Positions 44,794 through 54,252 of a stretch of DNA of 64,000 nt are shown piece by piece. Position 1 is the stretch's first letter; the number at the start of each line of letters is the position of its first letter. Below the pieces are notes generated by a model. That model saw only the letters and a program-made list of their open reading frames with translations. It had not been told where the DNA came from and did no database searches. The position numbers were made by a program, and so were the translations under genes. The DNA lies in contig JAHJQQ010000042.1 of NCBI GenBank assembly GCA_018819175.1, positions 102,734-166,733 of the forward strand, in the 5' to 3' direction. Origin of the DNA: Gammaproteobacteria bacterium (GTDB lineage: Bacteria > Pseudomonadota > Gammaproteobacteria > Thiohalobacterales > Thiohalobacteraceae).

Positions 44794-45159
44794 TTACCCA
44801 GTAATGGCCAGCTCATGATTAACCACCGCCAGCTGCGCCTGGGTCTCTGCAACCAAGCGATCAATGTCCGTGCGTACGAATTGCAAATCCACAGTGTTGC
44901 ACGCTTTACCGGGCCTTCTTGTCGACGCGATACTCGCCAATTCCCGCAGCGCACCGGCCTCGGCATGACAGGCCTCCAGCATACGCACAATGGATTTTGC
45001 ATAAAGCTGCAGGGTTTCCACATTGTGATGGGCGTTGGCCAGCGAACGCGCGATGACAAAACGCGAATCATTATCGTAGACAGCCTTGTCATAAATACCC
45101 CTGGCCTTACGCTGCTCCGCATAAGTTTTGAGTTTGTGTGTACGCTCTTGAGTTGCCAT
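44794..45159 (-). CDS. Hypothetical helical protein
   Basis: 121 residues, all-helical in appearance (THKLKTYAEQRKARGIYDKAVYDNDSRFVIARSLANAHHNVETLQLYAKSIVRMLEACHAEAGALREL). No family recognised. GAGGAA precedes the ATG at good spacing, which supports a real gene. It is convergent with truC and divergent from tex. Confidence 0.65.
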   Translation of the reverse strand: MATQERTHKLKTYAEQRKARGIYDKAVYDNDSRFVIARSLANAHHNVETLQLYAKSIVRMLEACHAEAGALRELASIASTRRPGKACNTVDLQFVRTDIDRLVAETQAQLAVVNHELAITG

Positions 45160-45515
45160 GACAGTTCCTCTAATTCAGCTTGAAGCGTTGCATCCAGCAC
45201 CGGCATCGGGTGTTGCACGCCTCCGCTTGCGATAAACCCATACTACGCGACAGGCCCAGCACCGACTGCAAACGATTGTCAATTCTGTAAATGCCTTCAA
45301 AACCAGTGAGATTTGCAGTCCAACCCGTACCGCAGTTGCGGAAATACTGCAGAGCATACCGCAACGTTACCTGCCCAAAGACATTCGCAGATTGCCCATC
45401 TGAAGCGCTGCTGACTTCTGGGGGAAATTGCAAGACTGCCTGATTCAGCCGGCTCTGCTAGACTCCGCACGCGGCCGGATCCGCCCACCCGCAGCAACCA
45501 CTCTTGCGAGATCTC
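45160..45515. other. 356-base gap before tex, no supported gene
   Basis: The minus-strand frame 45170-45433 looks only partly protein-like (FEGIYRIDNRLQSVLGLSRSMG) and has no ribosome site. It may be a remnant. No repeat, tRNA or clear promoter was recognised. Confidence 0.5.
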
Positions 45516-47840
45516 ATGATTGATTTGATTCAGCGTATTGCCCAGGAATTAGCTATCCAGCCTCAGCAGGTCCAAGCCGCGGTCACGCTGCTGGATGAAG
45601 GCTCCACGGTCCCGTTTATCTCGCGTTACCGCAAAGAGGTCACGGGTGGTTTGGACGATACGCAATTGCGCAATCTCGAAGAACGCCTGGGTTATTTGCG
45701 CGAACTGGAAGAACGCCGCACAGCGGTACTGAAAAGCATCGAGGAACAGGGCAAGCTGACACCCGAATTGAATGCCGCCATCCAGGGTGCCGACACCAAG
45801 ACGCGCCTGGAAGATCTTTATGCACCTTATAAACAGAAACGCCGCACCAAGGCACAGATCGCTCGCGAGGCCGGCATCGAACCGCTGCTGGATGTACTGC
45901 TCGCCGACCCGACCCTGGAGCCGGAAGTCCGTGCCGCTGACTTTCTCAATGCCGATGCCGGTTTCAGCGACAGTGCCGCAGTGCTCGAAGGCGCGCGCCA
46001 GATTTTCATGGAACGGGTTGCTGAAGACGCCGACCTGGTCGGCGAACTGCGTAGTCTCGCCTGGGATACCGGCCTGATGCTTTCCAGCCTGGTCGATGGC
46101 CAGGATCAGACCGGCGCTAAATTCAGCGACTACTTTGATTTCTCGGAGCCGCTGCACAGAATCCCCTCGCATCGCGCATTGGCCATGTTCCGCGGTCGCA
46201 CCGAAGGCGCTTTACGCCTGAAACTTTCGGTACCCGGTCAGGACGATGTCGAAACAGGCGGCGCACCGGGACGTTGCGAGGCACGCATCGCCGCGCGCTA
46301 TGGCCTACAAGATCAGGGACGTCGCGCGGATGCCTGGTTGCAGACCTCGGCCCGCTGGGCCTGGCGCGTGAAGTTGCATATGCAATTGGAAAATGAATTG
46401 TTCATGCGCCTGCGCGAAACCGCCGAGGAAGAAGCCATTCGGGTGTTCGGCGAAAATCTGCGTGACCTGCTGCTGGCCGCGCCGGCCGGCCCACGCGCTA
46501 CGCTCGGCCTGGACCCCGGATTACGCACTGGCGTGAAAGTCGTGGTCGTCAACAGCACCGGTGCATTCGTCGATCACACGACCATTTATCCGCATGAACC
46601 CAAGAAGCAATGGGACGCATCCATTGCCACACTCGCCGCACTGATCGCCAAACATAATGTCGAACTCACCAGCATCGGCAACGGTACCGCTTCACGCGAA
46701 ACCGACCGGCTGGTGAAGGATCTCGCCAAACGGCATCCGGAGCTGCACATCACCAGTATCGTGGTCAGCGAGGCCGGCGCCTCGGTGTATTCGGCTTCGG
46801 AATTCGCCGCGCGTGAATTCCCGGATCTGGATGTAACCCTGCGCGGCGCCGTCTCGATCGCACGCCGCCTGCAGGACCCCTTGGCGGAACTGGTGAAAAT
46901 CGAACCCAAGGCCATCGGTGTCGGCCAGTATCAGCATGACCTCAATCAAACCCGATTGGCACGTAAACTCGATGCCGTGGTGGAAGACTGCGTGAACGCC
47001 GTCGGCGTGGAGATGAATACCGCCTCGATCCCCTTGCTGGCACGGGTTGCAGGCCTGTCGGAATCACTCGCGCGCAACATTGTCGCGCACCGTGATCAGC
47101 ATGGACCATTCAAGAACCGACAACAGTTGCTGGAAGTCACCCGTCTCGGCCCCAAGGCCTTCGAACAGGCTGCAGGCTTTCTACGCATTATGAATGGCGA
47201 CAATCCGCTCGACGCCTCGGCCGTGCATCCGGAAACCTATCCGGTCATCGAGCGCATCATCAGCAAGACCGGGCGTGATATCCGCGAGCTGCTCGGTAAC
47301 AGCAGCCTGCTGAAAACGCTGGCAGCCAATGACTATACCGACGAACGCTTCGGCGAACCCACCGTGCGCGACATCATCCGCGAACTGGACAAACCCGGCC
47401 GCGATCCGCGCCCGGAATTCAAGACTGCCAGTTTCAAGGAGGGCGTGGAAAAGATCGCCGATCTCAAACCCGGCATGATCCTGGAAGGCGCGGTCACTAA
47501 CGTCGCCAACTTCGGCGCCTTTGTGGATATCGGCGTACACCAGGATGGTCTGGTGCATATCTCCATGCTCACCGACAAATTCGTGAAAGACCCGCGTGAA
47601 GTGGTCAAGGCCGGCGATGTGGTAAAGGTCAAGGTGTTGGAAATCGATCCGCAACGCAAACGCATCAGTCTGACAATGCGCCTGACGGATGATGCGACCA
47701 CATCGAAGCATTCTCGCGAGCAAACAGCCCAAGCCCGTTCCACTCAAACTCGCACGGACAAGAGCCATAACAAATCGCGTAACGAAATACCGCAACCTGC
47801 CGGCGCCATGGCTGAGGCATTCGCACGACTGAAGCGTTAA
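45516..47840 (+). CDS. tex: Tex family RNA-binding transcription accessory protein
   Basis: 774 residues. The conserved Tex architecture is present: N-terminal HTH domain (IAQELAIQPQQVQAAVTLLDEGSTVPFISRYRKEVTGGLDD), RNase H-like YqgF domain (TLGLDPGLRTGVKVVVVN), helix-hairpin-helix region (SLARNIVAHRDQHGPFKNRQQLLEVTRLGPKAFEQAAGFLRI) and the C-terminal S1 domain (LEGAVTNVANFGAFVDIGVHQDGLVHIS). Tex binds nucleic acids and affects transcription and tolerance to stress. I chose ATG 45516; the upstream TTG is not supported. The tail after the S1 domain is basic and disordered. Confidence 0.95.
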   Translation: MIDLIQRIAQELAIQPQQVQAAVTLLDEGSTVPFISRYRKEVTGGLDDTQLRNLEERLGYLRELEERRTAVLKSIEEQGKLTPELNAAIQGADTKTRLEDLYAPYKQKRRTKAQIAREAGIEPLLDVLLADPTLEPEVRAADFLNADAGFSDSAAVLEGARQIFMERVAEDADLVGELRSLAWDTGLMLSSLVDGQDQTGAKFSDYFDFSEPLHRIPSHRALAMFRGRTEGALRLKLSVPGQDDVETGGAPGRCEARIAARYGLQDQGRRADAWLQTSARWAWRVKLHMQLENELFMRLRETAEEEAIRVFGENLRDLLLAAPAGPRATLGLDPGLRTGVKVVVVNSTGAFVDHTTIYPHEPKKQWDASIATLAALIAKHNVELTSIGNGTASRETDRLVKDLAKRHPELHITSIVVSEAGASVYSASEFAAREFPDLDVTLRGAVSIARRLQDPLAELVKIEPKAIGVGQYQHDLNQTRLARKLDAVVEDCVNAVGVEMNTASIPLLARVAGLSESLARNIVAHRDQHGPFKNRQQLLEVTRLGPKAFEQAAGFLRIMNGDNPLDASAVHPETYPVIERIISKTGRDIRELLGNSSLLKTLAANDYTDERFGEPTVRDIIRELDKPGRDPRPEFKTASFKEGVEKIADLKPGMILEGAVTNVANFGAFVDIGVHQDGLVHISMLTDKFVKDPREVVKAGDVVKVKVLEIDPQRKRISLTMRLTDDATTSKHSREQTAQARSTQTRTDKSHNKSRNEIPQPAGAMAEAFARLKR

Positions 47841-48070
47841 CGCCCAGTGCGCGATAAATCTGCTTTATGGCGCCCGCCCCATAAGGGAAAGGTGGGTGAG
47901 AAAGATAACTCGTTTTCAGCGCCATCAAAAATTCTTGATATTAGTCAATTGTAATTTATTGACGTTACCGATCTTTCTGCTAGCAAGTCATAAGATCCAG
48001 CCAAAACACCGAACAAATGATCTAGCGCAAGATTATTGGCTTCGGCGTAAGCTAATGTTGAGCATCAGAA

Positions 48071-48085
48071 TGATAATTGTCATCT
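48071..48085 (+). promoter_or_regulatory. Possible Fur-like operator
   Basis: TGATAAT at 48071-48077 matches the left half of the Fur consensus exactly; the right half GTCATCT is weaker. The 14-mer ATGATAATTGTCAT around it is a near palindrome. It lies about 30 bases upstream of the sigma-54 activator start. Confidence 0.3.
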
Positions 48086-48112
48086 CCCAGAGATGCGATG
48101 GAGGAGAGGCTG

Positions 48113-49450
48113 ATGGATACGTTGGTGCAGTTTTCGTCTTTGCTGGATTTGTTTGTTTCACGCATACGTGAAGGCGTTATCCTCACGGACAACCTTGGAA
48201 CCGTTCTGTACAGCAATCTGGCAGCATGTTGCTTCCTGGGCATCTCACGACCGAGCGACGCGCAACAAGCCGCACTCAATCCTGACATACGACTTCCCCG
48301 TAGCCTGCTGACAACAGCGCAGTCTTATTGGGCGAAACGTCCCGCGCACTCGATAGATAATCATTCCCAGCATTTCGTCAAACAACGCATTGACAGCAAC
48401 GGCATCAGTCATCTGGTCGATATCGACATGACCTCGGTAACCTTACCGGGCAGTTCCATGCCGATACATCTTATGTTCGTTTCTGAGCCGAATGATCAAC
48501 GCCGAACCGCAATAGACAATGTACCAACGGCCAGTAGCGAATTGTGCACTGAAAGCCCGTGTATGCAGGAAATCCGTGAGATGCTGCAACAGATAGCACC
48601 CACCATGGCCTCTGTCCTGCTGCAAGGCGAATCAGGTACCGGTAAAACGCTGCTGGCTAGACTGGTCCATGAGCACAGCACGCAGGCAAAGGCGCCGCTG
48701 GTGGAAGTCAACTGTGCCGCCATTCCTGAAAACCTTCTGGAATCGGAATTGTTCGGCCATGTCAAGGGTGCCTTCACCGGTGCTGTGAGTGAGCGTCCCG
48801 GCCGACTGCAGGCGGCTGATGGAGGCACTCTATTCCTTGATGAAGTCAGCGAGATCCCGCTACACCTGCAATCGAAGCTATTGAAGGCGCTGGATGAAAA
48901 ATGTTTTCAGATGGTCGGTTCGGATAAGAATATCCGCGTCAATATACGCATTATCGCAGCCAGCAACCGGAACCTGCGCGAGATGGTCGATGCCGGCACG
49001 TTCCGACCTGATCTGTACTACCGCCTGGCCGTGTTCTCTCTCACAGTGCCGGCACTGCGGGAACGTCCGGATGACATCACTGCGCTGATTCAGCATTTGC
49101 ATAGACGCTTCGTCAATCGCGGCTATTCAGACAGGCTTGAGTATTCCGCCGAGGCCATGGCTATGCTGCTGAACTATCCCTGGCCAGGCAACGTCCGCGA
49201 ACTGTCCAATGCCGTTGAACATGCCATGATCCTGGCAAAGAATGGCCTGATCACACCGAAATGTCTGCCGTGCGATATCCATGACTATCATGCAAACAAT
49301 GCCACGAACGGCGCGTCCGATAACAATCCATGCTGTGAAATAACGGATGCTTTGGAGTCTGCCTGTGGTAATCGCGCTGAAGCGGCACGGATGCTAGGCA
49401 TTGACCGTACAACCCTGTGGCGGCGGATGCATCGCCTGGGCTTATCCTAG
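48113..49450 (+). CDS. Sigma-54-dependent activator (PAS-AAA+-Fis)
   Basis: 445 residues from ATG 48113, preceded by GAGGAG. A PAS-like sensor (about 10-130) is followed by the AAA+ domain: Walker A GESGTGKT, the sigma-54 contact loop GAFTGA, Walker B GGTLFLDEVSE, and the arginine-finger region FRPDLYYRLAVFSLTVPALRERPDDI. It ends with a Fis-type HTH (ALESACGNRAEAARMLGIDRTTLWRRMHRLGL). There is no receiver domain, so ligand or redox sensing through PAS is likely. Targets unknown. The stop codon TAG forms the first bases of the 183-bp hairpin element. Confidence 0.92.
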   Translation: MDTLVQFSSLLDLFVSRIREGVILTDNLGTVLYSNLAACCFLGISRPSDAQQAALNPDIRLPRSLLTTAQSYWAKRPAHSIDNHSQHFVKQRIDSNGISHLVDIDMTSVTLPGSSMPIHLMFVSEPNDQRRTAIDNVPTASSELCTESPCMQEIREMLQQIAPTMASVLLQGESGTGKTLLARLVHEHSTQAKAPLVEVNCAAIPENLLESELFGHVKGAFTGAVSERPGRLQAADGGTLFLDEVSEIPLHLQSKLLKALDEKCFQMVGSDKNIRVNIRIIAASNRNLREMVDAGTFRPDLYYRLAVFSLTVPALRERPDDITALIQHLHRRFVNRGYSDRLEYSAEAMAMLLNYPWPGNVRELSNAVEHAMILAKNGLITPKCLPCDIHDYHANNATNGASDNNPCCEITDALESACGNRAEAARMLGIDRTTLWRRMHRLGLS

Positions 49451-49630
49451 CCCGGATTTCTCACCGGCTAACGTAGCGAGGGTGCCGAGGTGCCGGTAGA
49501 TTCCAGTCGCACGGAGCGTTTGACGACACAGACATAGTCGACACTATGTTGAGGAGCCAAACGCGAGTACGACCGGAAGATGCCGGCAGATCGGCGACCG
49601 CAGTAGATAGCCGGTGAGAAATGCGGGCTA
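49448..49630. repeat. 183-bp long imperfect hairpin element
   Basis: The outer 23-bp arms (49448-49470 and 49608-49630) match at 22 of 23. Complementarity continues inward (GCCGAGGTGCCGG against its partner near GCCGATCTGCCGG) to a centre at CATAGTCGACACTATG. The whole element could therefore fold into one rod. Its left end contains the stop codon of the sigma-54 activator. It carries no gene. Confidence 0.75.
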
Positions 49631-49689
49631 GGCCAGGGCGGGCGAAATTGATTCACATCCGATAGGGGTGTGGCGTTTCAGATGATGGG

Positions 49690-50193
49690 TCAGATGATGG
49701 GACGGCCGGCGGCATACTCTCCGGCGGTAGCTGAGCGGATATCGAGCACCTCGAAGGTGAATTCCAGTGGCAGACCTGCCCAGGGATGATTGCCATCCAA
49801 GTGGACCTGCTCAGGTTCGATGCGAACCACGGTAAAGGGATGCTCACGTCCATCAGACAGCTCACCGAACAGCACCGAACCCAGTGTGAGCTCTTCGTCA
49901 TCAGGGAGGCTAGCGACAGACTGAACAATGAGCAGAGCAGGGTCCCGCAGCCCGTAGCCATCCTCAGGCTCAAGGTTGACCACGGTGCGCTCACCGCAGC
50001 GAAGACCCGCGAGCGCCTGTTCCACACGCGGAAAAACGCCGCCGAAGCCCCCATGCAGATAGCAGAGGTCATCGCCGTACTGAAGTAATTCCCGGGTGTC
50101 GCGCTGGCGCGCCCAGAAACGTAGCCGAACCACTTGGCCCACAGCCACGGCAGCAAGCTCGGAAGATGCGGCTATATTTATGTTTACGGGCAT
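49690..50193 (-). CDS. SlyD-like FKBP peptidyl-prolyl isomerase
   Basis: 167 residues from ATG 50193 (an upstream GTG would add 11 less likely residues). The FKBP/SlyD pattern is present: LHGGFGGVFPRVEQALAGLRCGERTVVNLEPEDGYGLRDPALL, insert-in-flap region, and LDGNHPWAGLPLEFTFEVLDIRSATAGEYAAG. It lacks the His-rich metal-binding tail of E. coli SlyD. It likely has peptidyl-prolyl isomerase and chaperone activity in the cytoplasm. Convergent with the hairpin element. Confidence 0.88.
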   Translation of the reverse strand: MPVNINIAASSELAAVAVGQVVRLRFWARQRDTRELLQYGDDLCYLHGGFGGVFPRVEQALAGLRCGERTVVNLEPEDGYGLRDPALLIVQSVASLPDDEELTLGSVLFGELSDGREHPFTVVRIEPEQVHLDGNHPWAGLPLEFTFEVLDIRSATAGEYAAGRPII

Positions 50194-50349
50194 GATTCTT
50201 AAATCCAGGGCAATGTGCAAACGCACTAGTCCTGTAGCGGCAGCGCAGTACGGATCTACAGCAAGAATGCCTTCTGACGGCCTATCTGGGACCGGACCGC
50301 CTGATGGCCTAATAACTCAAATGGACCCTGAAAGTTGGAGGATGTGATT

Positions 50350-50745
50350 ATGGCAGAACTGTTTTCGGACGAATGGATGAAAAGCTTCATGGCCAAATGG
50401 AATGCCGATCCCGACCTTGCCGGCGCACTCGGCAAGATTGGTTTCAACTCCACCATTGGTTATGGCTTTGACGGCGAGGCCAACCCACGCGGCGTACTCA
50501 ACGTGAACAACGGGCAAGCAACCGACGCAGGTCCTTATACAGGCCAGCCCCTGAATTGGGATCTACGGGCATCACCCGAGCACTGGAACAAATGGTTGCG
50601 CGATCCGCCAGGCATGATGGGCCTCGGCATGGCCTACACAAGCCGTAAGCTGAAGTTCAAAGTGGGCGACTACACGGCGATGATCAAAGACCCGCGCATG
50701 GCAGGCCCGTTCATCAAGAGCTTCACTGTCATGGGATCAGCCTGA
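50350..50745 (+). CDS. SCP2 sterol-transfer-like protein
   Basis: 131 residues from ATG 50350, preceded by GGAGG. LFSDEWMKSFMAKWNADPDLAGALGKIGFNSTIGYGFDGEANPRGVLNVNNG and the C-terminal VGDYTAMIKDPRMAGPFIKSFTVMG suggest the SCP2 lipid-binding fold; this is a similarity judgment, not a motif. It probably binds a hydrophobic ligand. Single gene, divergent from the SlyD-like gene. Confidence 0.65.
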   Translation: MAELFSDEWMKSFMAKWNADPDLAGALGKIGFNSTIGYGFDGEANPRGVLNVNNGQATDAGPYTGQPLNWDLRASPEHWNKWLRDPPGMMGLGMAYTSRKLKFKVGDYTAMIKDPRMAGPFIKSFTVMGSA

Positions 50746-50904
50746 GCCGGCTTAAGATGCAACGCTGATAAATAATGTGGAGTGAACCTCATTTAGGCTA
50801 ATCCTGTTGTTTCGCCATCCCCGTACAGTGTGGGAATGGCGAAACATTCGGGACTCAACGCGGATTCGTGTAGGTAAGCAGACACCGGGGCCGGCATCGC
50901 AATC

Positions 50905-51025
50905 GTAGCCCGGATGGAGGGTAGCGGAATCCGGGAAAGATACCCGGGTAGGCGGCACACGATATCACGATCGCCCCGGTCACGGCGGAGTATCCCCGGA
51001 TTCCGCTACGCTTCATCCGGGCTAC
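50905..51025. repeat. 121-bp inverted repeat (GTAGCCCGGATG type)
   Basis: It begins GTAGCCCGGATGGAGGGTAG and ends CTACGCTTCATCCGGGCTAC, with internal AATCCGGG and CCCGGATT. The arms match with a few differences. This type of palindrome is widespread in bacterial genomes. It lies in the gap after the SCP2-like gene; no gene is inside it. Confidence 0.75.
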
Positions 51026-51159
51026 ATGATCGTCTTCCCACTGCTGAGGAGAGCGTGTGCGAACCCATCCGTGTGCCTATTCATCCATACGAACCGCGTA
51101 GGCCCGCATTTGGCAATGTCTGATTTAGGGAACCTCTGATCAAGCGGTACCGGCTCCCG

Positions 51160-52740
51160 CTACACAGATTCAACCGGCATTTCGATATAAAACAGGCTGC
51201 CGCCCTCAGGCGGACATTCGACGCCGATCCTACCGCCAAAGGCTTCAACAATCGCCTTGGAGATACTCAGCCCCAATCCGCTGCCACCTCTGCGCCGCGC
51301 CTCTACACCCTCGATCTGGACAAATCTTTCAAACACCTGTTCGCGCATGTCGGCCGGTATCCCCGGACCATTATCACGAATGCCGATACGCACAGAGCCG
51401 TCTTCTACACTAGATGTTTCTATACTGACAACCGCTCCAGGCGGAGAAAACTTCGCCGCATTGGCGATAAGATTCGTGAGCACCTGCATGAGCCGTTGCT
51501 TGTCGGCATGCAGGCATACCTCCGGCGCCGCCGAGCCCTGCATCGCCAATGTAATATCGAATCCCGCGGCATAACTCTTATTCAGCTCAACAGCCTCGGC
51601 GATCACCATCGCCAGAGGCAGCTTCACCCTATTGAATGTCATGCGTCCCAGCTCGATCTTTTCAAGATCCAGAATATCGTTCACCAGAAATACCAACCGC
51701 TCACAGTTACCCGTGGCGATTTTCAACATTTTTTCCATCTGATCCGAAACCGGACCGGCCGCCCCGCCTGCGATCAAACCCAATGAACCCTGGATCGCCG
51801 TCAGTGGCGTGCGGAGTTCGTGGCTGACCGTGGAGACAAACTCGCTCTTCATGCGTTCCAATCGCTGCGCTGCGCTCTGATCGCGTATCGAAATGATATA
51901 GGCACGCCCCTGCCTGCTTTGCATCACCGTCACGGCCATCTCGATCGGGAACTCCTGGCCGTTACCACGTCGGCCAAGCGCGTTGCGTCTGAACTGCTGC
52001 GGGGCATCCACCTGAGTCGGCGCATCGCCTGCGACCAACTTCTGGAATTGCGTCGCCGGATACTTGGGCAACAAGGTCTGCAGCTGCGCACCCAGCAACT
52101 CAGCGCGCGAGACGGCAAAAAGAGTCTCGGTCTGCGCGTTCGCAGATAGAATCCGCGCCTGCTCATCAACGGTGAGGATAGCGTCAGCCACATTGCTGAG
52201 AATGGCGTGCAACTGCGCCTCTTGCGCGCGGATAATGTCAACCGCGTCGGACAGCTGCATGCGCTGCAGTTCATCCTGTACCCAATCGGCCAGGTTCCGC
52301 AGATCGGTCAGCGCTTCGGCATCGAGCTGACGTGGTTTGCTGTCGATCAGGCACAGCGTGCCGATACGCAGGCCAGATACCAAACGCAGCGGCGCGCCGA
52401 TATAGGCACGAATACCCGGCGGACCCGTAACCAGAGGATTATCGGCAAAGCGCTCGTCCTGCAAGGCGTCCGGAACATTGAAGATAGCGTCACTTAGAAT
52501 GGCATGACCGCAAAATGAAATATTGCGTGGCGTCTCGCAGGTGCCCAGCCCCTGTCGTGACTTGAACCATTGCCGATCGCTATCGATCAGACTGATCAGC
52601 ACAATCGGCATCTCGAATAAATGTTTTGCAATAGCCGTGATGCGGTCGAAGCGCGGCTCTGGCAACGTATCCAGTACGTCCAGTTGGCGCAGTGCTTCCA
52701 GCCGCTCTATCTCGTTATCCGGTATGTTTGGTGCTTGCAT
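51160..52740 (-). CDS. GAF-PAS sensor histidine kinase
   Basis: 526 residues, no membrane helix. The GAF domain (about 20-165; RFDRITAIAKHLFEMPIVLISLIDSDRQWFKSRQGL, GAPLRLVSGLRIGTLCLIDSKPRQL) is followed by PAS (about 175-290), HisKA with H307 in STVSHELRTPLTAIQGSLGLI, and HATPase_c (NLIANAAKFSP, DNGPGI, GSGLGLSISK). It is probably a soluble sensor. It lies 30 bases downstream of mgtE on the same strand, so the two may form an operon. Very similar kinase core to those at 20242 and 33258. Confidence 0.92.
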   Translation of the reverse strand: MQAPNIPDNEIERLEALRQLDVLDTLPEPRFDRITAIAKHLFEMPIVLISLIDSDRQWFKSRQGLGTCETPRNISFCGHAILSDAIFNVPDALQDERFADNPLVTGPPGIRAYIGAPLRLVSGLRIGTLCLIDSKPRQLDAEALTDLRNLADWVQDELQRMQLSDAVDIIRAQEAQLHAILSNVADAILTVDEQARILSANAQTETLFAVSRAELLGAQLQTLLPKYPATQFQKLVAGDAPTQVDAPQQFRRNALGRRGNGQEFPIEMAVTVMQSRQGRAYIISIRDQSAAQRLERMKSEFVSTVSHELRTPLTAIQGSLGLIAGGAAGPVSDQMEKMLKIATGNCERLVFLVNDILDLEKIELGRMTFNRVKLPLAMVIAEAVELNKSYAAGFDITLAMQGSAAPEVCLHADKQRLMQVLTNLIANAAKFSPPGAVVSIETSSVEDGSVRIGIRDNGPGIPADMREQVFERFVQIEGVEARRRGGSGLGLSISKAIVEAFGGRIGVECPPEGGSLFYIEMPVESV

Positions 52741-52769
52741 CCTGCCACCTATTTCAATGTGCGTAGATC

Positions 52770-54092
52770 CTACAGAAAACTCATCAGCAACGTGGCTATC
52801 CCCAGGAAACTCATGAACCCCACCACATCCGTGATGGTCGTCAGAATGATTGATGAGGATTGGGCAGGATCCTGCCCCACTGCCGTGAGCGCTATCGGAA
52901 TCGTCGCACCGGCAAGCCCCGCCGCGGCCATCGACAACACCATCGCTAAAGCGATGACCAGCGCCAAGCCAGCGGAATCACTCCAGACAAACACACCCAG
53001 CGCTGTCGTCAACGCGATCAACGTCCCGTTCACTAAGCCGGTACTGACTTCTTTACTGGCGACACGAAACAGATGCCGAATACCGATTTCGCGTAATGCC
53101 AGACCACGCATCGTTACCGCCAAGGCTTGTGCGCCACTATTTCCGGACTGGCCCGCAACGACCGGCAGCAACACGGCCAGCGCCGTATATTGTGCAATGG
53201 TGTTTTCGAACAATCCGACAACTGCCGCGGCCAGAAATGCCGTGAATAGATTGATCTGCAGCCAGGGCAACCGCTTGCGCACCGCAAAGCCCACCGAGGA
53301 CAGGGCGCGTTCGTCGCGGCTGGCACCGAACATCGCCTGGATGTCACCACTGCTCTCCTCCTGCACGGCGCCGAACAACTGGTCGTGGTGAATCACGCCG
53401 ATCAGGCGTCCTTCCAAGTCGGTAACCGGTACATCGGATATACCATAGCGCTCGAGTTTTTCCAGGAGTTCGTCACGATGCTCCAGCGCGGTCACCATGA
53501 TACGTACCGGCCGCAACACGGCATCAACGGGCTCATCAGGCTCCGCAAGCGCCAATGCTTCTATTTCAACCATGCCATGCAGGCGTCGATCCCGATCGAC
53601 AACAAACAAGTGATGCGTGAAGCGGGGCTTATTTCGACGCAGTCGCTCCAAGGCCTCGCGGGCACTCATATCGCCGCGCAGGGTGACGGTGCGCGGGTCC
53701 ATCAAACTACCGGCACTCTGTTCCGGAAACGACATCAGTCGTTCCAGATCTTGCGCCACGGCGGGCGCAAGCCTGGCGATTATCCGCTCTCTGAGCACCT
53801 CGTTCGCACGGCGTAGCACACTGGCCGCGTAGACAGCATCCAGCTGCGTGAACAGCTCCCCCAGATAAGCCGCATCGGCGTAACCCAGTATCGCCTCAGC
53901 CGCATCCGTTGGCAGCTGCATCCACACCGGGCAACTCTCGGGTATGGCGATATCCTGAAGCGCTTGCCATGCATCTTCCGGTGGCAGTGCCGCCAGTTGC
54001 TCCGCGACTTCATCAGGAAAACGTCGGCAATAGCCCAGATTGATAATGGCAGACACGGTACGCGAAGGTTTCTGCGGCCTCACTACGCTCAT
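52770..54092 (-). CDS. mgtE: Magnesium transporter MgtE
   Basis: 440 residues: MgtE_N superhelical domain (about 10-125; PEDAWQALQDIAI), two CBS domains (about 130-250; TLRGDMSAREALERLRRNKPRFTHHLFVVD, GISDVPVTDLEGRLIGVIHHDQLF), and five membrane helices (about 275-440; PVVAGQSGNSGAQALAVTMRGL, containing the pore residues). MgtE channels take up Mg2+ and are gated by cytosolic Mg2+. AAGGAA precedes the ATG. The downstream sensor kinase may respond to the same stress. Confidence 0.93.
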   Translation of the reverse strand: MSVVRPQKPSRTVSAIINLGYCRRFPDEVAEQLAALPPEDAWQALQDIAIPESCPVWMQLPTDAAEAILGYADAAYLGELFTQLDAVYAASVLRRANEVLRERIIARLAPAVAQDLERLMSFPEQSAGSLMDPRTVTLRGDMSAREALERLRRNKPRFTHHLFVVDRDRRLHGMVEIEALALAEPDEPVDAVLRPVRIMVTALEHRDELLEKLERYGISDVPVTDLEGRLIGVIHHDQLFGAVQEESSGDIQAMFGASRDERALSSVGFAVRKRLPWLQINLFTAFLAAAVVGLFENTIAQYTALAVLLPVVAGQSGNSGAQALAVTMRGLALREIGIRHLFRVASKEVSTGLVNGTLIALTTALGVFVWSDSAGLALVIALAMVLSMAAAGLAGATIPIALTAVGQDPAQSSSIILTTITDVVGFMSFLGIATLLMSFL

Positions 54093-54252
54093 TTCCTTGC
54101 CCTCGACCGTTGCAATGGACGCAACAATAACGCAAGTTCGGTCAAGACTGAACCGCGCGGAAACTCAGGGCAATAAATGGGGCGTAATCAGATAGGGGAG
54201 ATTCGAGGTTAGTTGAACGGTGTCGGGCTGATCAGTAGTTGCGTAGTGAAGA

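Noticed and set aside
45170..45433. 87-codon minus-strand frame before tex
   Set aside because: No ribosome site or family; only partly protein-like, perhaps a remnant.
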